From Stenotrophomonas_A sp002429615 (lineage in GTDB: Bacteria > Pseudomonadota > Gammaproteobacteria > Xanthomonadales > Xanthomonadaceae): DNA of 64,000 bases. Shown here piece after piece: positions 52,610 to 61,635 of this stretch (within the stretch, counting starts at the first letter, position 1; every line of letters begins with the position of its first letter). The stretch covers positions 1 through 64,000 of the forward strand of contig DALZZL010000003.1 in assembly GCA_031987425.1 (NCBI GenBank). Direction: 5' to 3'. The position numbers and the translations under genes are program-made. The notes under the pieces are model-generated. The model had not been told where the DNA came from. It saw only the letters and a program-made list of their open reading frames with translations, and made no database searches.

Positions 52610-53959
52610 TCAGGCATTGATCAGGGAGGAGATTTCGTCGGTGCGCGACTGCATCAACGCCGCATCGCCGCGCGATTCGACGTTGAGGCGCAGCAGCGGC
52701 TCGGTATTGGAGCTGCGCAGGTTGAAGCGCCAGCTGCCGAAATCGGCGCTGACGCCATCGGTGTGCTCCAGCGTCGGTTGCAGCGGTGCGAAGTGCGCCA
52801 GCACGCGGGCGACCGCGGCCTTGGCATCGGCGACCTTGAAGTTGATTTCGCCACTGCACGGGAAGGCGGCCATGCGGTCTTCGACCAGCTGCGCCAGCGA
52901 CTGCCCGGACTGCGAGACCAGGTCGGCCAGCAGCAGCCAGGGAATCATGCCCGAGTCGGCATAGGCGAACTCGCGGAAGTAGTGATGCGCGCTCATCTCG
53001 CCGCCGTAGACGGCATTTTCCGCGCGCATCTTTTCCTTGATGAAGGCATGGCCGCTCTTGCACAGCACCGGCACGCCACCGGCCGCTTCCACCATCTCCA
53101 CGGTGTTCCAGGTCAGGCGCGGGTCGTGCACGATCTTGCCGCCGGGCTGCTTGCGCAGGATGGCCTGGGCCAGCAGGCCGACCAGGTAGTAACCCTCGAT
53201 GAAACGACCGTTCTCGTCGAAGAAGAAGCAGCGGTCGAAATCGCCATCCCAGGCGATACCGAAGTCCGCGCCATGTTCGCGCACGGCTTCGGCGGTCGCG
53301 GCGCGGTTTTCCGGCAGCAGCGGGTTGGGGATGCCGTTGGGGAAGTTGCCGTCCGGCTCGTGGAAGACGCGGATGAATTCGAACGGCAGGTGCGGTGCGA
53401 GCAGATCGACGATGGCACCGGCGCCGCCATTGCCGGCATTGACCACCAGCTTCAGCGGCTTGAGCGCGGGGCGGTCGATGTAGCTGAGCAGGTGCTCGAT
53501 ATAGGCGCTCTTGTCCGGCTCGCTGCGTTCCCCCGCGGTCGGCGCGGCGGGCGGTGCCTTGTCGGCCTCCACGGCATCGGCGATCGCGAACAGGCCGGTA
53601 TCCGAGCTGATCGGCTTGGCATGGTCGCGGACCAGCTTCATGCCGTTGTAGTCCATCGGATTGTGGCTGGCGGTGACCATCACGCCACCGGCCGCGCCGC
53701 GATGGTCGGTCTGGAAGTAGACCTCCTCGGTGCCGCACTGGCCGATGTTGATCACCTCGCGTCCGGCACTGCGCAGGCCGGCGGCGACCGCGGCACTCAG
53801 GCCCGGGCTGGTCAGGCGGATGTCGTGACCCACCACGACCGGGCCGGCGTCGGCCAGCTGCTCCGCCAATGCGACGCCGATCCGGCGTGCCATGTCCTCG
53901 TTGAGTTCGTCCGGTACACGGCCACGGATGTCGTAGGCCTTGAAGGCGGGTAGCGTCAT
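52610..53959 (-). CDS. xanA: Phosphomannomutase/phosphoglucomutase
   Basis: The 449-residue alpha-D-phosphohexomutase interconverts hexose 6- and 1-phosphates for GDP-mannose and dTDP-glucose supply. It has catalytic Ser98 in VTASHNPMDYNGMK, the metal loop GIAWDGDFDRCFFFDE, the sugar loop GGEMSAHHYF, and RSSNTEPLLRLNVES for phosphate. ATG 53959 gives the expected N-terminus (FKAYDIRG); in-frame sequence further upstream is not conserved. It starts a minus-strand unit, divergent from the CoA-transferase pair. Confidence 0.96.
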   Translation of the reverse strand: MTLPAFKAYDIRGRVPDELNEDMARRIGVALAEQLADAGPVVVGHDIRLTSPGLSAAVAAGLRSAGREVINIGQCGTEEVYFQTDHRGAAGGVMVTASHNPMDYNGMKLVRDHAKPISSDTGLFAIADAVEADKAPPAAPTAGERSEPDKSAYIEHLLSYIDRPALKPLKLVVNAGNGGAGAIVDLLAPHLPFEFIRVFHEPDGNFPNGIPNPLLPENRAATAEAVREHGADFGIAWDGDFDRCFFFDENGRFIEGYYLVGLLAQAILRKQPGGKIVHDPRLTWNTVEMVEAAGGVPVLCKSGHAFIKEKMRAENAVYGGEMSAHHYFREFAYADSGMIPWLLLADLVSQSGQSLAQLVEDRMAAFPCSGEINFKVADAKAAVARVLAHFAPLQPTLEHTDGVSADFGSWRFNLRSSNTEPLLRLNVESRGDAALMQSRTDEISSLINA

Positions 53960-54105
53960 GGGGGAGTGGACCTCGCTGCGGGGGACTCTGGAGTTTAGCT
54001 GGAGCCCTGGGGGTTTGGCTCGGCCTTTGCACGCCGCACTGCGGCGGGACAGGCCGGAGTCAGCCGCTAGAATGGGCGCCCACATCAAGACGTGAGGCGC
54101 GGTGG

Positions 54106-54837
54106 ATGAGCAGGTCCCAGGTGGCGGGCACGCAGGGCAAGCAGTACGCGGACGCGGCGCTGGCCCTGCGCGGCGTGGTGGCCGATGGCCAGACGCTGGC
54201 GGTCGGCGGATTTGGCCTGTGCGGCATTCCGGAGGCGCTGATCGCCGCGCTGCGTGACAGCGGCGTGAAAGACCTCACGGTGATCTCCAACAACGCCGGC
54301 GTGGATGGCTTTGGCCTCGGCCTGCTGCTGGAGACGCGGCAGATCCGCAAGATGATTTCGTCATACGTCGGTGAGAACAAGGAATTCGAGCGCCAGTTCC
54401 TCTCTGGCGAGCTGGAGCTGGAATTCAATCCGCAGGGCACCCTGGCCGAGCGCCTGCGCGCCGGCGGCGCGGGCATTCCGGCGTTCTATACCGCCACCGG
54501 CTACGGCACCGTGGTGGCCGAGGGCAAGGAAACGCGCACGTTCGATGGCAAGCAATTTGTGATGGAGACCGCGCTTCGCGCCGATGTCGCGCTGGTCAAG
54601 GCGTGGAAGGCCGATACCGCCGGCAACCTGGTGTTCCGCAAGACCGCGCGCAATTTCAACCCGGCCTGCGCGATGGCGGGGCAGCTGTGCATCGCCGAGG
54701 TGGAGGAGCTGGTCGAGGTCGGCCAGATCGATCCGGACCAGGTGCACCTGCCGGGCATCTATGTCGACCGCATCGTGGTCAACGCGCACCCCGAGAAGCG
54801 CATCGAGCAGCGCACCGTGCGCAAGAAGACCTTCTGA
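54106..54837 (+). CDS. 3-oxoacid CoA-transferase subunit A (lpsJ/ScoA type)
   Basis: The 243-residue alpha subunit of a family I CoA-transferase has GGFGLCGIPEALIAAL near the N-terminus, VISNNAGVDGFGLGLLL, and GTLAERLRAGGAGIPAFYT. The heterodimer moves CoA between succinyl-CoA and acetoacetate or similar acids. In Xanthomonas these genes lie near xanAB and carry lps names from the locus, not from a shown role in LPS. Its TGA overlaps the ATG of subunit B. Confidence 0.93.
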   Translation: MSRSQVAGTQGKQYADAALALRGVVADGQTLAVGGFGLCGIPEALIAALRDSGVKDLTVISNNAGVDGFGLGLLLETRQIRKMISSYVGENKEFERQFLSGELELEFNPQGTLAERLRAGGAGIPAFYTATGYGTVVAEGKETRTFDGKQFVMETALRADVALVKAWKADTAGNLVFRKTARNFNPACAMAGQLCIAEVEELVEVGQIDPDQVHLPGIYVDRIVVNAHPEKRIEQRTVRKKTF

Positions 54838-55466
54838 TGGCCTGGACCCGCGACGAGATGGCCGCGCGCGCCGCGCGCGAGCTGAGCGATGGCGCCTACG
54901 TCAACCTGGGTATCGGCCTGCCGACCCTGGTCGCCAACCACATCCCCGACGGCGTGGACGTGTGGCTGCAGTCGGAGAACGGCCTGCTGGGCATCGGCCC
55001 GTTCCCGACCGAGGACGAGATCGACGCCGACCTCATCAACGCCGGCAAGCAGACCGTGACCGCGCGTGCGGGCGCGAGCTATTTCGGCAGCCATGATTCC
55101 TTCGCGATGATCCGCGGTGGCCACATCGACCTGGCGATCCTCGGCGCGATGCAGGTCACCGACCAGGGCGACATCGCCAACTGGATGGTGCCCGGCAAGA
55201 TGGTCAAGGGCATGGGCGGCGCGATGGACCTGGTCGCCGGCGTCAAACGCGTGGTCGTGCTGATGGAGCACGTGGCGAAGGATGGCAGCCACAAGATCCT
55301 GCCGAAGTGCGACCTGCCGCTGACGGGCGTGGGCGTGGTCGACCGCATCATCACCGACCTGGCGGTGTTCGATGTGACCCCGGAAGGCTTGACCCTGGTC
55401 GAAGCCGCCGACGGCGTCGACGACGAGGAACTGAAGCAGAAGACCGGCGTGCCGTTCCGCCGCTGA
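54837..55466 (+). CDS. 3-oxoacid CoA-transferase subunit B (lpsI/ScoB type)
   Basis: The 209-residue beta subunit carries the catalytic Glu47 in the motif WLQSENGLLGIGP, after VNLGIGLPTLVANHI. GHIDLAILGAMQV and NWMVPGKMVKGMGGAMDLV follow. ATG 54837 overlaps the subunit A stop (TGATG). It converges with the WbsX-RgpF gene 25 bases downstream. A link to the acetoacetate made by the FAH enzyme at 12.3 kb is possible. Confidence 0.95.
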   Translation: MAWTRDEMAARAARELSDGAYVNLGIGLPTLVANHIPDGVDVWLQSENGLLGIGPFPTEDEIDADLINAGKQTVTARAGASYFGSHDSFAMIRGGHIDLAILGAMQVTDQGDIANWMVPGKMVKGMGGAMDLVAGVKRVVVLMEHVAKDGSHKILPKCDLPLTGVGVVDRIITDLAVFDVTPEGLTLVEAADGVDDEELKQKTGVPFRR

Positions 55467-55491
55467 AGCGCTGGCACGCAAGGCGCGGTGT

Positions 55492-57564
55492 TCAGCCGCG
55501 CCGTGCGTAGCGGTAGTCGCCTGCCTTCGGTTCCGGCGCGCCCACGGCGCCCGCGGCACTGATCACGCGATAACCGCTGGCCGTCGTACTCAAGGAGAAC
55601 AGCCGCTCGATCGCATGCGCGAGCGTGCCATCGACCTGGCCGGCCTCCGCATCGAACTCGCTGGGACGCAGGTGCACGTCCAGCAGCGGGCGCAGCGCGT
55701 CCAGGCGTACCCAGAACATGCTGCCGCTGGCGAAGGTCGCCTTCGTGGTGTCGGGCACCTCGATGCCCATCCGCGCGGCCAGCCCGTGGACCCGCGCTTC
55801 GTTCGCGCCCCAGTAGAAGCCCAGCGGCTGGATGTGGCCTTCGGGCGCGACCAGGCCCAGCGTCGGGTCCTGCGCGAAGGCCGCTGCGATTCCCGACGCG
55901 CGTTCGGGTGCCAGCAACGCGCCGACCATTTCCTGCCGCCACGCATCGCCATCGCCGCGATGCAGCGAGCGCTTGGTGTGCAGCTTCAGGACCAGGGACA
56001 CGCCCTCGTTGAGCAGCCGGTCGGCGACGTGCAGGAAGGGCAGGATGTCGCGGCCGTGATTGGCGAACACGCAGACCTCGCCCTGCAGCCCCTGCGCGTC
56101 CAAACAGCGCTGGACATCGCCGGCCTTGTCCGCGGTCGTGGTGATCACCAGCCTGCAGCCCAGCGCGGCGGCCTTCAGCTGCGCAAGCAGTTCGGACAGC
56201 ACGTCCACGTAGAAGGCATGGATCACCACCGCGGGTACGGCGGTGGCCGCAGGCTCGGCGCGCAGGGACTGGCGGGTAGCCTCCAACCAGGCATGGCCCA
56301 GGCGCATGTCCGGTTCCAGCACGGCGCCCTCGGCCCATTCGTTCCAGGCGTTGATGAACACCAGTCGCTGCGACGCCGGCACCGGCGCGAGGCGCTCGTG
56401 GATCGTGCGCCGCAACCAGTCGCCGTAGCCGCGTGGCGAGGCGTGCCACAGCACGCGGCCCTTGCCGGAACGGCGTGGCTCGTTGTCCCAGCCCGGATTC
56501 ACGCCGGGGTGGAGTCGATAAGCGGGCAACGCGCGCCCGGCCGCATCCGCGGCCAGTGCACGCCAGTCGACGACGTCGCCGGCGAACTCCGGGTTGATCA
56601 GCGTCTGCGCGGCCGTGACCGACGGTGGGCTGCTCATGTTCGGCGGGAATTCCACCGCGGCATCGAAGCCGATATCGCGTGGATCGGGGCGCTCGAAGCC
56701 CTGCACATACGCCAGGTGGATCTCGCCGATATCGTTCGCGCGGCACCAGTCGCGCCAGCGTTGCGCGGTGGCGGCCGGGTCGGGCATCAGGCTGGGGCGA
56801 TAGACCAGCAGCATCGGCCGGCCCTCCACCCGCAGCGCGCGACGATCGCGCAGGTAGGGCGCGATGTGCGCGATGAACGCCAGGTCATCCTCGGCGCTGT
56901 GCTGCTGCGCCATCAGCACGTCCTGGTCGCGTCCGTCCCAGCGGCGTGCCCAGTTCTCGTTGGCCCAGCACAGGCAGAACGGCAGCTCGATGCGGTCGTC
57001 GGCGAGCCATTGCCGCAGCGGCTGCTCCAGCAGGGTCTGCCCGGCAAACCAGTAGAAGTAGAAACAGAACGCGCCGATGCCATATTCCGACGCCAGCTGT
57101 GCCTGCTGCCGCATCACGTCCACGTCGCGCAGGTCGTAGAAGCCCAGGTCCGCGGGCAGGCGTGGCTGCACATGGCCCTCGAACTGCGGCAGCGCGCGGG
57201 TGACGTTGCGCCATTCGGTGAAGCCCTTGCCCCACCAGCGGTCGTTCTCGGGAATCGGATGGAACTGCGGCAGGTAGAACGCGACCAGCGTGGCCGGCAG
57301 TGTCGCCGGCAGCGCCTGCTGCCGATACGGAACGTGGCCGATGGCGGCTTCGTCCGCGCGCAGCAGGGGGCGCTGCGCCGCGCCGTGCATCGATGGTGCC
57401 TTGCCGCGGTCGGGCGCCGGGGCCCAGGCCGCGCCGCGCGCGAGAAAACGCGCGCGCCAACGGTCACGGGTGGCGTCGTCGAGCGGCAGCGCGCGGAACG
57501 CGGCGCGCAGCGCCCGATACAAGGCGTTGCGCGCGGATTGGCCGGAGGAACGCGCTTCGGTCAT
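55492..57564 (-). CDS. WbsX-type glycosyltransferase fused to an RgpF-like rhamnan-synthesis domain
   Basis: In the 690-residue protein from ATG 57564, residues about 90-415 match the WbsX family (GH99-like fold): LVAFYLPQFHPIPENDRWWG, FTEWRNV, FCLCWANENWARRWDG, FINAWNEWAEG. Residues about 440-685 match RgpF-type domains (VIHAFYVDVLSELLAQL, LVLKLHTKRSLH, ATFASGSMFWVRLDAL). Such proteins build rhamnose-containing or other cell-surface glycans, so dTDP-rhamnose from RmlBACD is a likely donor. The start overlaps the ETF-QO stop by one base, an unusual metabolic partner. Confidence 0.85.
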   Translation of the reverse strand: MTEARSSGQSARNALYRALRAAFRALPLDDATRDRWRARFLARGAAWAPAPDRGKAPSMHGAAQRPLLRADEAAIGHVPYRQQALPATLPATLVAFYLPQFHPIPENDRWWGKGFTEWRNVTRALPQFEGHVQPRLPADLGFYDLRDVDVMRQQAQLASEYGIGAFCFYFYWFAGQTLLEQPLRQWLADDRIELPFCLCWANENWARRWDGRDQDVLMAQQHSAEDDLAFIAHIAPYLRDRRALRVEGRPMLLVYRPSLMPDPAATAQRWRDWCRANDIGEIHLAYVQGFERPDPRDIGFDAAVEFPPNMSSPPSVTAAQTLINPEFAGDVVDWRALAADAAGRALPAYRLHPGVNPGWDNEPRRSGKGRVLWHASPRGYGDWLRRTIHERLAPVPASQRLVFINAWNEWAEGAVLEPDMRLGHAWLEATRQSLRAEPAATAVPAVVIHAFYVDVLSELLAQLKAAALGCRLVITTTADKAGDVQRCLDAQGLQGEVCVFANHGRDILPFLHVADRLLNEGVSLVLKLHTKRSLHRGDGDAWRQEMVGALLAPERASGIAAAFAQDPTLGLVAPEGHIQPLGFYWGANEARVHGLAARMGIEVPDTTKATFASGSMFWVRLDALRPLLDVHLRPSEFDAEAGQVDGTLAHAIERLFSLSTTASGYRVISAAGAVGAPEPKAGDYRYARRG

Positions 57565-59213
57565 CAGAGGTTCTGGTAATTCGGACCCGAACCACCCTCC
57601 GGTGTCACCCAGTTGATGATCTCGTACGGGTCCTTGATGTCGCAGGTCTTGCAGTGCACGCAGTTGGCCGCGTTGATCTGCAGGCGCTTGCCGGTGGCGG
57701 CGGTCGCGTCGGCGACGATCTCGTAGACACCCGCCGGGCAGAAGCGCGTGCAGGGGTTGTCGTATTCCTGCGCGCAACGGGTGACGCACACGTCCGGATC
57801 GCGCACGTGCAGGTGCACCGGCTGGTCCTCGTCGTGTTCGGTCGCGGCGAAATACACCGCCTGCAGGCGGTCACGCGGGGCCAGGTCACGCTGCACGTAG
57901 TCGCGCTTGGGCTCCTCGTGCTCGCCGACCTTGTCCAGCGCGCTCCAGTCCGGCGCGTTGGCCAGCGTCCACGGCGAATGCCCGCCGAGCGCGGTTTCCC
58001 ATGCGGCATTGCCCAGGCCGAACCACAGGCCCTTCTTGAAGCCCGGCTTGATGTTGCGCACCTGCTTCAGCTCGGCCATCGCGTCCGAAGCGCGCAGCCT
58101 GGCATCGAAGCCTTCCGGCGCCAGCTGCGAGGCGGCGAGGTGTTCGGCGGCGAGCATGCCGCTGCGGATCGCCTGGTGCGTGCCCTTGATCTTCGGCACG
58201 TTGAGCAGGCCAGCGGTGTCACCGATGAGCAGCGCGCCGGGCATTTCGACTTTCGGCAACGACTGCCAGCCACCGGTGACGATGGCGCGCGCGCCGGCCG
58301 ACAGGATGTTGCCGCCTTCCAGCAGCGGTTTCACCGTCGGGTGGTGCTTCCATTGCTGGAAGGCTTCCCACGGCTTGTACTCCGGATCGTGGTAATCCAG
58401 GCCGCTGACGTAGCCCAGCGCGATCTGGTTGTTTTCCAGGTGGTACAGGAAACTGCCACCGTAGGTCCTGGTATCGGCCGGCCACCCCAGCGTGTGCACG
58501 ATCTTGCCGGGCGTGACGCGGCCTTCCGGCACCTGCCATAGCTCCTTGATGCCGATCGAGTAGCTCTGTGGCTGGCTGTCCTGGTCCAGCGCGAAGCGCT
58601 TGATCAGGCGCTTGGTGAGGTGGCCGCGCGCGCCCTCGGCGAGCACGGTGACCTTGGCGCGGATGTCGATGCCGGCGGTGAAGCCGGGCTTGTGCGAACC
58701 GTCCTTGGCCACGCCCATGTCGCCGATGCGCACGCCGACGACCTTGCCGTCTTCGTCATGCAGGGTTTCGGCGGCGGCGAAGCCGGGATAGATCTCCACG
58801 CCCAGCGCTTCGGCCTGCGGCGCCAGCCAGGCGCACATCGCGCCCAGGCTGACGATGAAGTTGCCGTGGTTGCGCATGCCCGGCGGCACGATCGGCAGCT
58901 TGTGGCCGCCGTCCTTGGTGAGGAACCAGAATTCGTCCTCGCCGGCGGGCACGCAGATCGGAGGCGGGTTGTCGCGCCAGCCGGGCAGCAGCTGGTCCAG
59001 CGGCTCGGGCTCGATCACCGCGCCGGACAGGATCTGCGCGCCGATGGTGCTGGCTTTCTCGATGACGCAGACCGACAGTTCCGGGTTGAGCTGCTTCAGG
59101 CGGATGGCAAAGGCCAGCCCCGACGGGCCGGCGCCCACGGTGACGACGTCGTACTCCATCACGTCACGTTCGATTGTTTCGGACGCGACTGCGCCGACTC
59201 CGGTTTCCGACAT
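57564..59213 (-). CDS. Electron transfer flavoprotein-ubiquinone oxidoreductase
   Basis: The 549-residue membrane-associated flavo-FeS enzyme passes electrons from EtfAB to ubiquinone. The N-terminal FAD motif is VTVGAGPSGLAFAIRLKQ. The mid-region has the membrane-surface segment (IPTAAN-like PLLEGGNILSAGARAIVTGG). The C-terminus has a 4Fe-4S cluster: CPAGVYEI and CVHCKTCDIKDP, with another Cys in NPCTRFC. etfBA lie 18 kb away, so the electron-transfer genes flank the rml/xan region. Its stop overlaps the WbsX-RgpF start. Confidence 0.96.
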   Translation of the reverse strand: MSETGVGAVASETIERDVMEYDVVTVGAGPSGLAFAIRLKQLNPELSVCVIEKASTIGAQILSGAVIEPEPLDQLLPGWRDNPPPICVPAGEDEFWFLTKDGGHKLPIVPPGMRNHGNFIVSLGAMCAWLAPQAEALGVEIYPGFAAAETLHDEDGKVVGVRIGDMGVAKDGSHKPGFTAGIDIRAKVTVLAEGARGHLTKRLIKRFALDQDSQPQSYSIGIKELWQVPEGRVTPGKIVHTLGWPADTRTYGGSFLYHLENNQIALGYVSGLDYHDPEYKPWEAFQQWKHHPTVKPLLEGGNILSAGARAIVTGGWQSLPKVEMPGALLIGDTAGLLNVPKIKGTHQAIRSGMLAAEHLAASQLAPEGFDARLRASDAMAELKQVRNIKPGFKKGLWFGLGNAAWETALGGHSPWTLANAPDWSALDKVGEHEEPKRDYVQRDLAPRDRLQAVYFAATEHDEDQPVHLHVRDPDVCVTRCAQEYDNPCTRFCPAGVYEIVADATAATGKRLQINAANCVHCKTCDIKDPYEIINWVTPEGGSGPNYQNL

Positions 59214-59329
59214 CTGCTCCGCTCCCGTTTGGCTCGATGGCTAGCGGCTATTTTCAGGGTTTGCGCGGGGCCGGGCAAATTCCGGACGGCGGCGTATGGC
59301 GCCCTGGCCCGGCGTGCTAGCGTGGCGGG

Positions 59330-59911
59330 ATGCGGATCGACCTGCCCGGCGCGGATGTCCAGTGGTTTCCGGGGTGGTTGGCCGCGCCGGAAGCCGAGGC
59401 CCTGCGCCTGGACCTGCTGGCGCAGGTGGCCTGGGAAGTGCACCGCATCCGCCTGTTCGGACGCGAGGTGGACTCACCGCGGCTGAGCAGCTGGATCGGC
59501 GATCCGGCGGCGCGCTACCGCTATTCGGGGGCGGAATTCCAGCCGCATCCCTGGCCGGCCTCGCTGGCGCCGCTGCGGGAGCGGTTGGAGATCGCGTTCG
59601 CGGCCGGGTTCAACAGCGTGCTGGTCAACCGCTACCGCGACGGGCAGGACGCGATGGGCTGGCATAGCGACGACGAACCGGAACTGGGCGTGCGGCCGGT
59701 GATCGCTTCGCTGAGCCTGGGGGCGCCCAGGCGCTTCGTGTTCCGGCACCGGCAGGACAAGGCGCTCAAGCGCGAGGTCGTGCTCGGGCATGGCGACCTG
59801 CTGCTGATGGCCGGTCAGACCCAGCGGCACTATCACCATGCACTGCCGCGTACCGCGCGGCCGGTGGGGGAGCGGATCAATCTGACCTTCCGCCGTATCG
59901 CGGCAACCTAG
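59330..59911 (+). CDS. alkB: Alpha-ketoglutarate-dependent dioxygenase, AlkB family
   Basis: The 193-residue Fe(II)/2-oxoglutarate dioxygenase has the metal triad His112 and Asp114 (MGWHSDDEPELG) and a distal His in the HYHHALPRT segment (about 170). RINLTFRR supplies the 2-oxoglutarate-binding Arg residues. The NSVLVNRYRDGQD motif fits AlkB proteins of the ALKBH2/3-like bacterial branch, which remove N-alkyl damage from DNA. ATG 59330 begins MRIDLPGADVQWF. It is divergent from ETF-QO. Confidence 0.9.
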   Translation: MRIDLPGADVQWFPGWLAAPEAEALRLDLLAQVAWEVHRIRLFGREVDSPRLSSWIGDPAARYRYSGAEFQPHPWPASLAPLRERLEIAFAAGFNSVLVNRYRDGQDAMGWHSDDEPELGVRPVIASLSLGAPRRFVFRHRQDKALKREVVLGHGDLLLMAGQTQRHYHHALPRTARPVGERINLTFRRIAAT

Positions 59912-59946
59912 CGCGCGGAGACAGGCGCTCCCGCCGCGCTGCCGTT

Positions 59947-60008
59947 GTAGGAGCGGCTTCAGCCGCGACCGCCATGATCCCTGCAGTCGCGGCTGAAGCC
60001 GCTCCTAC
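59947..60008. repeat. REP-type inverted repeat (Xanthomonas-family GTAGGAGCGGCTTCAGCCGC element)
   Basis: Two 23-base arms (59947-59969 and 59986-60008) are exact reverse complements with a 16-base loop, and each arm is itself partly self-complementary (GCGGCTTCAGCCGC). This sequence type is a dispersed extragenic palindrome in Stenotrophomonas/Xanthomonas-group genomes, mobilised by RAYT transposases. It lies between the convergent alkB and pqiC genes and may stop transcription from both sides. Confidence 0.88.
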
Positions 60009-60073
60009 ACGAGCGGACATAGGCGGGCATGGGCGGAACAGCCCGCCAACAATGGACTACAACCCCAAAGCGC

Positions 60074-60712
60074 TCAGCGCGGCGGCTGCACCGCATCGCG
60101 TTGGCCGGTCTGCAGCGTCCAGCCCACCAGTTCACCGGTGGTCTGCTGCAGCGCCTGCTCGAATGCCGCCGCTACCGAGGCCACGTCCGTCGCGCTGGCC
60201 GGGCGTGCCACCAGGATCGTGCGCGAGCCGACCACGCGCTGGTCGGTGCTGTGCAGCAGCTTGGCGTTGAGTTCGATCGTCGCCGACGGCAACGCCTGCC
60301 CGGCGTAGTCCGATTCGAAGCGGCGCAGGTCCAGCACCAGCCGGTAGTCGGCGCGGATGCCATCGCTGGTGCGGCCGACGCCGGGAATCTTGCCGCTGTC
60401 CTCGAAGGCGCGCAGCACCGTGCCCTCGACGATGTCGGTGGCCGGCTGCGCCCAGGTCGCACCCTGGTACACCTGCAGTTCGGCCGGGGTCGGGCGCACG
60501 TTGATGCGCGGGCTGTCGACCAGCCGCGAGGCGGTCGGCTTGACGATGGCCAGCTGCCAGGTCACCTGCGGCCACGACGCATCAGTGGCCACGCGCACGT
60601 CGGGAGAGAAGATCGTCACCGGCTCGCGCGAACCGGTCGAGAGGATGGAGCAGCCACCCAGCGCGAGCAGCGACAGGCACAGCCAGGCACGGACAGGACG
60701 CATCGGCTTCAT
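60074..60712 (-). CDS. ABC-type transport auxiliary lipoprotein, PqiC-like
   Basis: The 212-residue protein has a lipoprotein signal with lipobox LGGC (Cys about 21) and then a PqiC/ABC-auxiliary domain (PVTIFSPDVRVATDASWP, then SRLVDSPRINVR and DYRLVLDLRRFESDY). It is presumably anchored in the outer membrane and works with the MlaD protein in lipid movement between membranes. ATG overlaps the mlaD stop by four bases. It ends the operon; the REP palindrome follows. Confidence 0.85.
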   Translation of the reverse strand: MKPMRPVRAWLCLSLLALGGCSILSTGSREPVTIFSPDVRVATDASWPQVTWQLAIVKPTASRLVDSPRINVRPTPAELQVYQGATWAQPATDIVEGTVLRAFEDSGKIPGVGRTSDGIRADYRLVLDLRRFESDYAGQALPSATIELNAKLLHSTDQRVVGSRTILVARPASATDVASVAAAFEQALQQTTGELVGWTLQTGQRDAVQPPR

Positions 60713-61635
60713 TTGGGTTCAAACTCCTTCGGTGCGTCGCGACCCAGCAGGTAGCGCGCGGGATTGTTCTCCAGCCGGTCGCTGACCCGGCGCAGGTCGC
60801 GGATCAGCCCGCGCAGTTCGTTGAGCGTGGGGCCCAGCTGGCCCAGGCCGTCGTTGGCGAAGCTGTTGATGGCGGCACGGTTGTCGCCGAGGATGCCGTT
60901 GGCGTTGTTGGCCGCCGCGTCCAGCTTGGTCAACGTGGAATCGAGCTTGTCCAGGATCGGCGGCAGCTGCTGCACCAGGTTCTTGTCCAGGTGCTCGATG
61001 GCGCCGTTGGTGGTGTTCAAGGTGCGGTCCAGGTTGCGCGCCGCATCGCGCGCGCTGACCAGCAGCGCGCCCACGCCCTCGTCGCGGCTGTTGAGCGAGT
61101 TGCTGATCTTCTCCAGGTTCTGCAGCGTCGCCGAGATACTGGCCACGTTGCGGTCGCTCAGCACCTGGTCGAGCCGCTCGACGATGCGGTTGGCGGTATC
61201 GGTGATGTTCTGCAATGCCGAGGGCGTGGTCTGGATGATCGGCGCGTCGCTCTTGTCCACCGAGGTCAGCGCCGGGGACTCCGGCGTGCCACCGGTCAGC
61301 TGGATGATCGACGGCCCGGTGAGGCTGGTGATCGCCAGCTTGGCACGGGTGTCGACCTTGATCGGCGTGGTCGAGTTCAGGCGGATACGCGCCACCACCT
61401 GGCGCGGATCGTTCGGCGCCAGGGTCAGCTCGGTGATCGAGCCGACCGCGATGCCGTTGTACTGCACCGGGCTGCCGACCGACAGGCCGGTCACCGCCTC
61501 GCGGAACACCACGCGGTAGTACTGCCAGGTGCGGTCGGAGGAATACTTGGCGGCCCACAGGCCGAACAGCAGCAGTGCCAGGCCCGCCACGATGGTGAAG
61601 GCGCCGATCAGCACGTAGTTGGCTTTGGTTTCCAT
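60709..61635 (-). CDS. mlaD: MlaD family (MCE domain) substrate-binding protein
   Basis: The 308-residue protein has one N-terminal membrane helix (NYVLIGAFTIVAGLALLLFGLW), then an MCE domain (GLSVGSPVQYNGIAVGSITELTL) at about 40-120. A long helical stretch follows (about 140-290: LDQVLSDRNVASISATLQNLEKISNSL) that can form a tube or needle across the periplasm. It is longer than E. coli MlaD (183), nearer to PqiB-like layouts. It overlaps mlaF by one base (TGATG). Confidence 0.9.
   Translation of the reverse strand: METKANYVLIGAFTIVAGLALLLFGLWAAKYSSDRTWQYYRVVFREAVTGLSVGSPVQYNGIAVGSITELTLAPNDPRQVVARIRLNSTTPIKVDTRAKLAITSLTGPSIIQLTGGTPESPALTSVDKSDAPIIQTTPSALQNITDTANRIVERLDQVLSDRNVASISATLQNLEKISNSLNSRDEGVGALLVSARDAARNLDRTLNTTNGAIEHLDKNLVQQLPPILDKLDSTLTKLDAAANNANGILGDNRAAINSFANDGLGQLGPTLNELRGLIRDLRRVSDRLENNPARYLLGRDAPKEFEPK

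Noticed and set aside
51107..53953. A 948-codon plus-strand open frame opposite xanA/xanB
   Set aside because: It is the GC-rich shadow of two clearly identified minus-strand genes, is rich in His/Arg/Gly/Gln and has no recognisable domain.
55615..57579. A 654-codon plus-strand open frame opposite the WbsX-RgpF gene
   Set aside because: Shadow frame rich in Arg/Gln/His; the minus strand has two recognisable glycosyltransferase domains over the same bases.
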